From the NCBI GenBank assembly GCA_964577665.1, contig CAZOBD010000004.1, forward strand, positions 1 through 64,000: a DNA stretch of 64,000 bases, in the 5' to 3' direction. A program made the translations under genes and the position numbers. Each line of letters starts with the position of its first letter. Positions within the stretch are counted from its first letter, which is position 1. This DNA is from CAYVTD01 sp964577665 (GTDB taxonomy: Bacteria; Bacteroidota; Ignavibacteria; Kapaibacteriales; UBA2268). Positions 60,945 through 64,000 of the stretch are shown one piece after another. Under the pieces are notes generated by a model. It did not search any database, was not told the DNA's origin, and worked only from the letters and a program-made list of their open reading frames with translations.

Positions 60945-63320
60945 TTAGAACTCAACTAAGGTAATGCCGTCGCCGCCCTCTTCTATTGTTCCGAGGCGGA
61001 AGTTTTGAACGGAAGGGTGATGCTGTAAGAAATCATGAACTGCTTTTCGCAATGCGCCCGTTCCTTTGCCGTGAATGATATTTAAAAAACTTATACTTCC
61101 AAGAAGAGCATCGGATATATAGGTATCAAGCTCTTGCAGTGCTTCGTTTGCTCTCATGCCTCTTAAATCCACCTGCGAGCGGGCTCCGTAGTTCATATAA
61201 TCAAGTGCTGACGATTTTTTATCACGTTTTCTTTCCACTTCATGAAGTTTGCTCAGTTTAGTCCTGAACTTCATTCCGCCGAAATCAACAAGTGCAGTTT
61301 TACCGTTGCTGTCGAGTTCGATTATTGTGCCTACATTCGAACTGTCTTCCATTGCTACGCTGTCTCCTTCGTGGAATTCTTTTTTCTCATGCATTTTCTG
61401 CTTTTTATCAAGGCGTTCGGCAATAGATTCAATTTCTTTCTTGCGTTCTTCATATTCTTTTTTTATATCTCTTATAGGACGTTTCTGTTCATTTATTTCG
61501 CTGATAGCATTTTCGATTAATTTATTTGCTCCGTCAACAATTTCTCTTGCTTCGTCGCGTGCCTCGTCCATTATTTTGCTTCGCTTTTGCTTTATTTCGC
61601 TGAATTTTTCTTCGAATTTCTTTCTTTCTTCTTCGGCTTTTAGTTTTTCTCTGCGGGCTTCGGTGTGATAGCGCCCGGCTTCGGCTTTGTATTTTTGTAA
61701 AATAGAAATACTTTCTTCAAGCTCAGATTGCTTTTTACCGAGATAAGACTTAGCTCTTTCAATAATATGCTTTGGAAGCCCTAAGCTTTCCGCAAGAATA
61801 AAAGCATAGCTGTTTCCGGGTACTCCCGCTAAGAAATTATAGGTCGGCACAAGATTTTTATCGTCAAACTCAAGTGAAGCATTTTCGATTACGTCTTTCG
61901 TAAGGGCATAGCTTTTCAAAGAAGACTGGTGCGTAGTGGCTACAAAGAAGACTTTCCTCTCTATCAGGCTGTCCAATATGCCCGAAGCAAGCGCCGAGCC
62001 TTCCTGAGGATCTGTTCCAGAGCCGATTTCGTCTATTAAAACAAGCGCATCGCCCGCACATTCATTTAAAATGTTATTCAGCTTAATTATTTGTGAGCTG
62101 AACGTACTCAAATCATTTTCAATTGACTGATGATCTCCAATGTAAGAGAATACAGTCCTGATATTTGTTCTGCACTGGCCCAAAGGAAAAATTCCGCTTA
62201 AGGCAAGAGCTAAATTTAGCCCGATACTCTTCAATGCAACCGTTTTCCCGCCGGCATTCGGTCCCGAAATAAGATGTCCGCGCTTGTCCGAAGTGAAATC
62301 TATCGTCAGCGGAATCACATTTTTCATGCCCTTACTGTGGACAAGCAGGGGATGGCGCGCATTTAACAGCGAAACTTCGTTTTCTTCCGTTATCTCAGGC
62401 TTTATGCCCCCGTACTCGAGGGCATATTGCGCTTTTGCAATCACTGAATCATAGTGCGAAAGAATATCCACCGACCTCAAAAACTCATGCGCCTCCTGCC
62501 CGATCTCTTGCGTTATCTGCTGTAATATTTTAAATATCTCCCGCTTCTCTTCATTCAGCAGCAAAGAGATTTCATTGTTCTTTTCAATGATTTCCGACGG
62601 CTCCAAAAAGACTGTTGCCCCCGTTTGACTGACTCCGTGGATGATCCCATGGATATGACGCTTATGCTCGGCTTTTACCGGCAGCACAAAACGCCCTTCC
62701 CGCATCGTTACGAAGTCTTCCTGCGTCATATCGTCCTCACTTACCTGCTTCAAAAGCTTTTGAAGCCGGCTTCGTAGGCTTTGAGACTTCTCAAAAAGTG
62801 ATCGCCGTATCTTCTGAAGCTCCCGCGTGGCATTATCGCGCACTTGACCGTTCTCATCGATGGCATCTGTTATGTGCTTCTCAAGTATTCTGTTCTCATG
62901 CAGCTCTAATGCCTCCTCCGCAAGCAGCGGATACTTCTCCTCTCGCTGTAAAAAATACTTTTTAACCAGCCGAGACACCCTTACAGCATCAAAAACCGTC
63001 AGCGCATCGGTTGAAGAAAGCACCGCATTCTCTATCAGGCTCTTATGAAGCTTCGGTTTCACCTCCCCGACGCCTTCTAACGGTATCTCATCATCTTCCG
63101 TCATTAGCTGTGTCATTTCAAACGTCATTTCATGCTCCTGCCGCAGCCAATAAACCTCTTTTTGCGGCTCCGAACGCAGTATTAAATGCTGCCCGCCGCC
63201 TGTACGGCAGTACTTACCGATTTTTTCCAGCACCGAATAAAATTCCAGCTCCTTCAAAGTCTCTTCCGCCAGCATCTGTTCGCTTTTTTTCCTCTCCTCA
63301 GCCAATTTTTCCAATTCCAT
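60945..63320 (-). CDS. mutS2: Endonuclease MutS2
   Basis: The 791-residue protein has the MutS core without the mismatch-reading N-terminal domain, an ATPase with Walker A SGPNAGGKTVALK and Walker B LVLIDEIGSGTDPQEGSAL, a coiled-coil middle (KAEEERKKFEEKFSEIKQK), a KOW-like region (FHEGDSVAMEDSSNVGTI) and a C-terminal Smr nuclease domain (VDLRGMRANEALQELD, IIHGKGTGALRKAV). MutS2 suppresses recombination or rescues stalled ribosomes, depending on the organism. It follows the YqeY gene by 7 bp. Confidence 0.96.
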   Translation of the reverse strand: MELEKLAEERKKSEQMLAEETLKELEFYSVLEKIGKYCRTGGGQHLILRSEPQKEVYWLRQEHEMTFEMTQLMTEDDEIPLEGVGEVKPKLHKSLIENAVLSSTDALTVFDAVRVSRLVKKYFLQREEKYPLLAEEALELHENRILEKHITDAIDENGQVRDNATRELQKIRRSLFEKSQSLRSRLQKLLKQVSEDDMTQEDFVTMREGRFVLPVKAEHKRHIHGIIHGVSQTGATVFLEPSEIIEKNNEISLLLNEEKREIFKILQQITQEIGQEAHEFLRSVDILSHYDSVIAKAQYALEYGGIKPEITEENEVSLLNARHPLLVHSKGMKNVIPLTIDFTSDKRGHLISGPNAGGKTVALKSIGLNLALALSGIFPLGQCRTNIRTVFSYIGDHQSIENDLSTFSSQIIKLNNILNECAGDALVLIDEIGSGTDPQEGSALASGILDSLIERKVFFVATTHQSSLKSYALTKDVIENASLEFDDKNLVPTYNFLAGVPGNSYAFILAESLGLPKHIIERAKSYLGKKQSELEESISILQKYKAEAGRYHTEARREKLKAEEERKKFEEKFSEIKQKRSKIMDEARDEAREIVDGANKLIENAISEINEQKRPIRDIKKEYEERKKEIESIAERLDKKQKMHEKKEFHEGDSVAMEDSSNVGTIIELDSNGKTALVDFGGMKFRTKLSKLHEVERKRDKKSSALDYMNYGARSQVDLRGMRANEALQELDTYISDALLGSISFLNIIHGKGTGALRKAVHDFLQHHPSVQNFRLGTIEEGGDGITLVEF

Positions 63321-63327
63321 AAACCAT

Positions 63328-63774
63328 TTATCCCAGTAATTCTTTCACAATTTCCTGTACTTTCTTCCCATCGGCACGTCCTTTCAGCTCTTTCATTGCC
63401 GCTCCCATCACTTTTCCCATATCTTTCATCGACGAAGCACCTTCTGACGCGATTTTTTCCTTCACTAACGCTCTAATTTCTTCATCTGTCAGTTGTTTCG
63501 GAAAAAATTCCTCAATCAATTCCAGTTCTTCACGCTCTTTTTCATACAATTCAAATCTTTCCGCCTTTTCGTACAGCTCCATTGCTTCTTTTCGCTTCTT
63601 TGCCGCAGAATTTAAAATCATCAATTCATCATCTTCATTCATTTCCCTGTCTGCGCCGCTCTTATTAAACTCTATTATCGCCGCCCGAAGCATCCGTAAC
63701 GCATTCAAACGATTCTTTGCACCGCTTTTCATAGCAGCTTTCATCTCTTTATTAACCTTTAACTCAAGTTCCAT
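63328..63774 (-). CDS. GatB/YqeY domain protein
   Basis: The 148-residue protein is the free-standing YqeY family: KEMKAAMKSGAKNRLNALRMLRAAI at 9-33, a coiled middle, and LTDEEIRALVKEKIASEGA and DMGKVMGAAMKELKGRADGKKVQEIVKELL at the end. It shares the C-terminal fold of GatB (Asp-tRNA/Glu-tRNA amidotransferase) but lacks its catalytic part. A role in tRNA-related processes has been proposed. It is the first gene of a two-gene unit with mutS2. Confidence 0.94.
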   Translation of the reverse strand: MELELKVNKEMKAAMKSGAKNRLNALRMLRAAIIEFNKSGADREMNEDDELMILNSAAKKRKEAMELYEKAERFELYEKEREELELIEEFFPKQLTDEEIRALVKEKIASEGASSMKDMGKVMGAAMKELKGRADGKKVQEIVKELLG

Positions 63775-63967
63775 AGTATTTGACCCGATTTATTCTTAAT
63801 ATTAACAAATTTCTACACAAAAAAACACTGTTTGAATTAGATATACTATCAAAGCGGCTAAACATTGTATTATCGCATGAAAATTTTAAACCTTCTGTAA
63901 CTTTACTTAACAAAATATTTTTACCGCAAAACGTATTTTATGTAAAAATTTCTTATATTTACGTCTT

Positions 63968-64000
63968 ATGAATGAAAAAGTAAAATATTGGGTCGAACTC
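63968..64000 (+). CDS. Start of a gene cut by the window edge (HEPN-like?)
   Basis: The frame from ATG 63968 (MNEKVKYWVEL) is open to the window end. KVKYWVELA-type starts are seen in HEPN-domain proteins of the kind paired with MNT proteins. With only 11 residues the family is a guess. Confidence 0.3.
   Translation, partial: MNEKVKYWVEL

Noticed and set aside
63780..63971. 63-codon plus-strand frame near the right edge
   Set aside because: It occupies the promoter region between divergent genes, without ribosome-binding site or recognisable features.

Overview
The window is a chromosomal segment of an AT-rich Gram-negative bacterium, most likely from the Bacteroidota/Chlorobiota (FCB) group, for example an Ignavibacteria- or Kapabacteria-like lineage. 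That placement is an inference. It rests on at least eight secreted proteins ending in type IX secretion system (T9SS) type A sorting domains, on -7 elements of the Bacteroidota form TAnnTTTG upstream of several genes (with a matching TTTG -33 box at cydA), and on cytochrome bd oxidase and amino-acid transport genes like those of such lineages. No rRNA, tRNA, CRISPR array, prophage or intact insertion sequence was found.

Layout. 0.3-1.35 kb: rplI and rpsF on the minus strand, without the usual rpsR between them. 1.8-5.6 kb: a large hybrid PAS histidine kinase and a YjbQ protein. 5.6-7.5 kb (minus): ribD and a lipoprotein. 7.6-9.9 kb: a predicted outer-membrane protein and a sodium/solute symporter. 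10.2-12.6 kb: a tiny Cys/Lys-rich peptide and an Omp28-type T9SS protein. 12.65-13.8 kb: a repeat island holding a truncated nitrilase. 13.8-20.4 kb (minus): two tandem paralogous sortilin-like propeller proteins with T9SS tails. 20.6-22.6 kb: lipoprotein, threonine aldolase and thioesterase. 22.7-27.2 kb: two WD40-like T9SS paralogs sharing an identical 5' end, on either side of a PIN toxin-antitoxin pair. 27.5-32.9 kb: a membrane protein, a polar amino-acid ABC transporter and a cation/proton antiporter. 33.2-37.1 kb: a small protein, a T9SS adhesin-like protein and cydAB. 37.2-37.8 kb: a second repeat island.

37.8-42.1 kb: a 1434-residue secreted propeller/metalloprotease. 42.9-49.4 kb: a GH31 glucosidase followed by two consecutive phosphoglycerate kinase genes (the first strongly divergent) and gap, a carbohydrate and lower-glycolysis cluster. 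49.6-53.1 kb: dnaE, preceded by DnaA-box-like sequences. 53.1-53.6 kb: a third repeat island with a 3 x 50 bp tandem array. 53.6-56.7 kb: small membrane protein, beta-barrel-like protein, MNT/HEPN pair and folD. 56.9-60.8 kb: a Bax-inhibitor-like protein with an acidic TPR protein, and a PqqD-like protein overlapping pepD. 60.9-63.8 kb (minus): mutS2 and a YqeY protein. The window ends in the first codons of another gene, perhaps HEPN.

The genes are mostly housekeeping, transport and secreted-protein functions. The unusual content is the divergent PGK next to a normal one, a palindromic GATGTCC sequence family that forms several of the terminators, and several dispersed short-repeat families that have broken or reshaped genes (nitrilase remnant, truncated secreted protein, signal-peptide segment of the WD40 paralogs).
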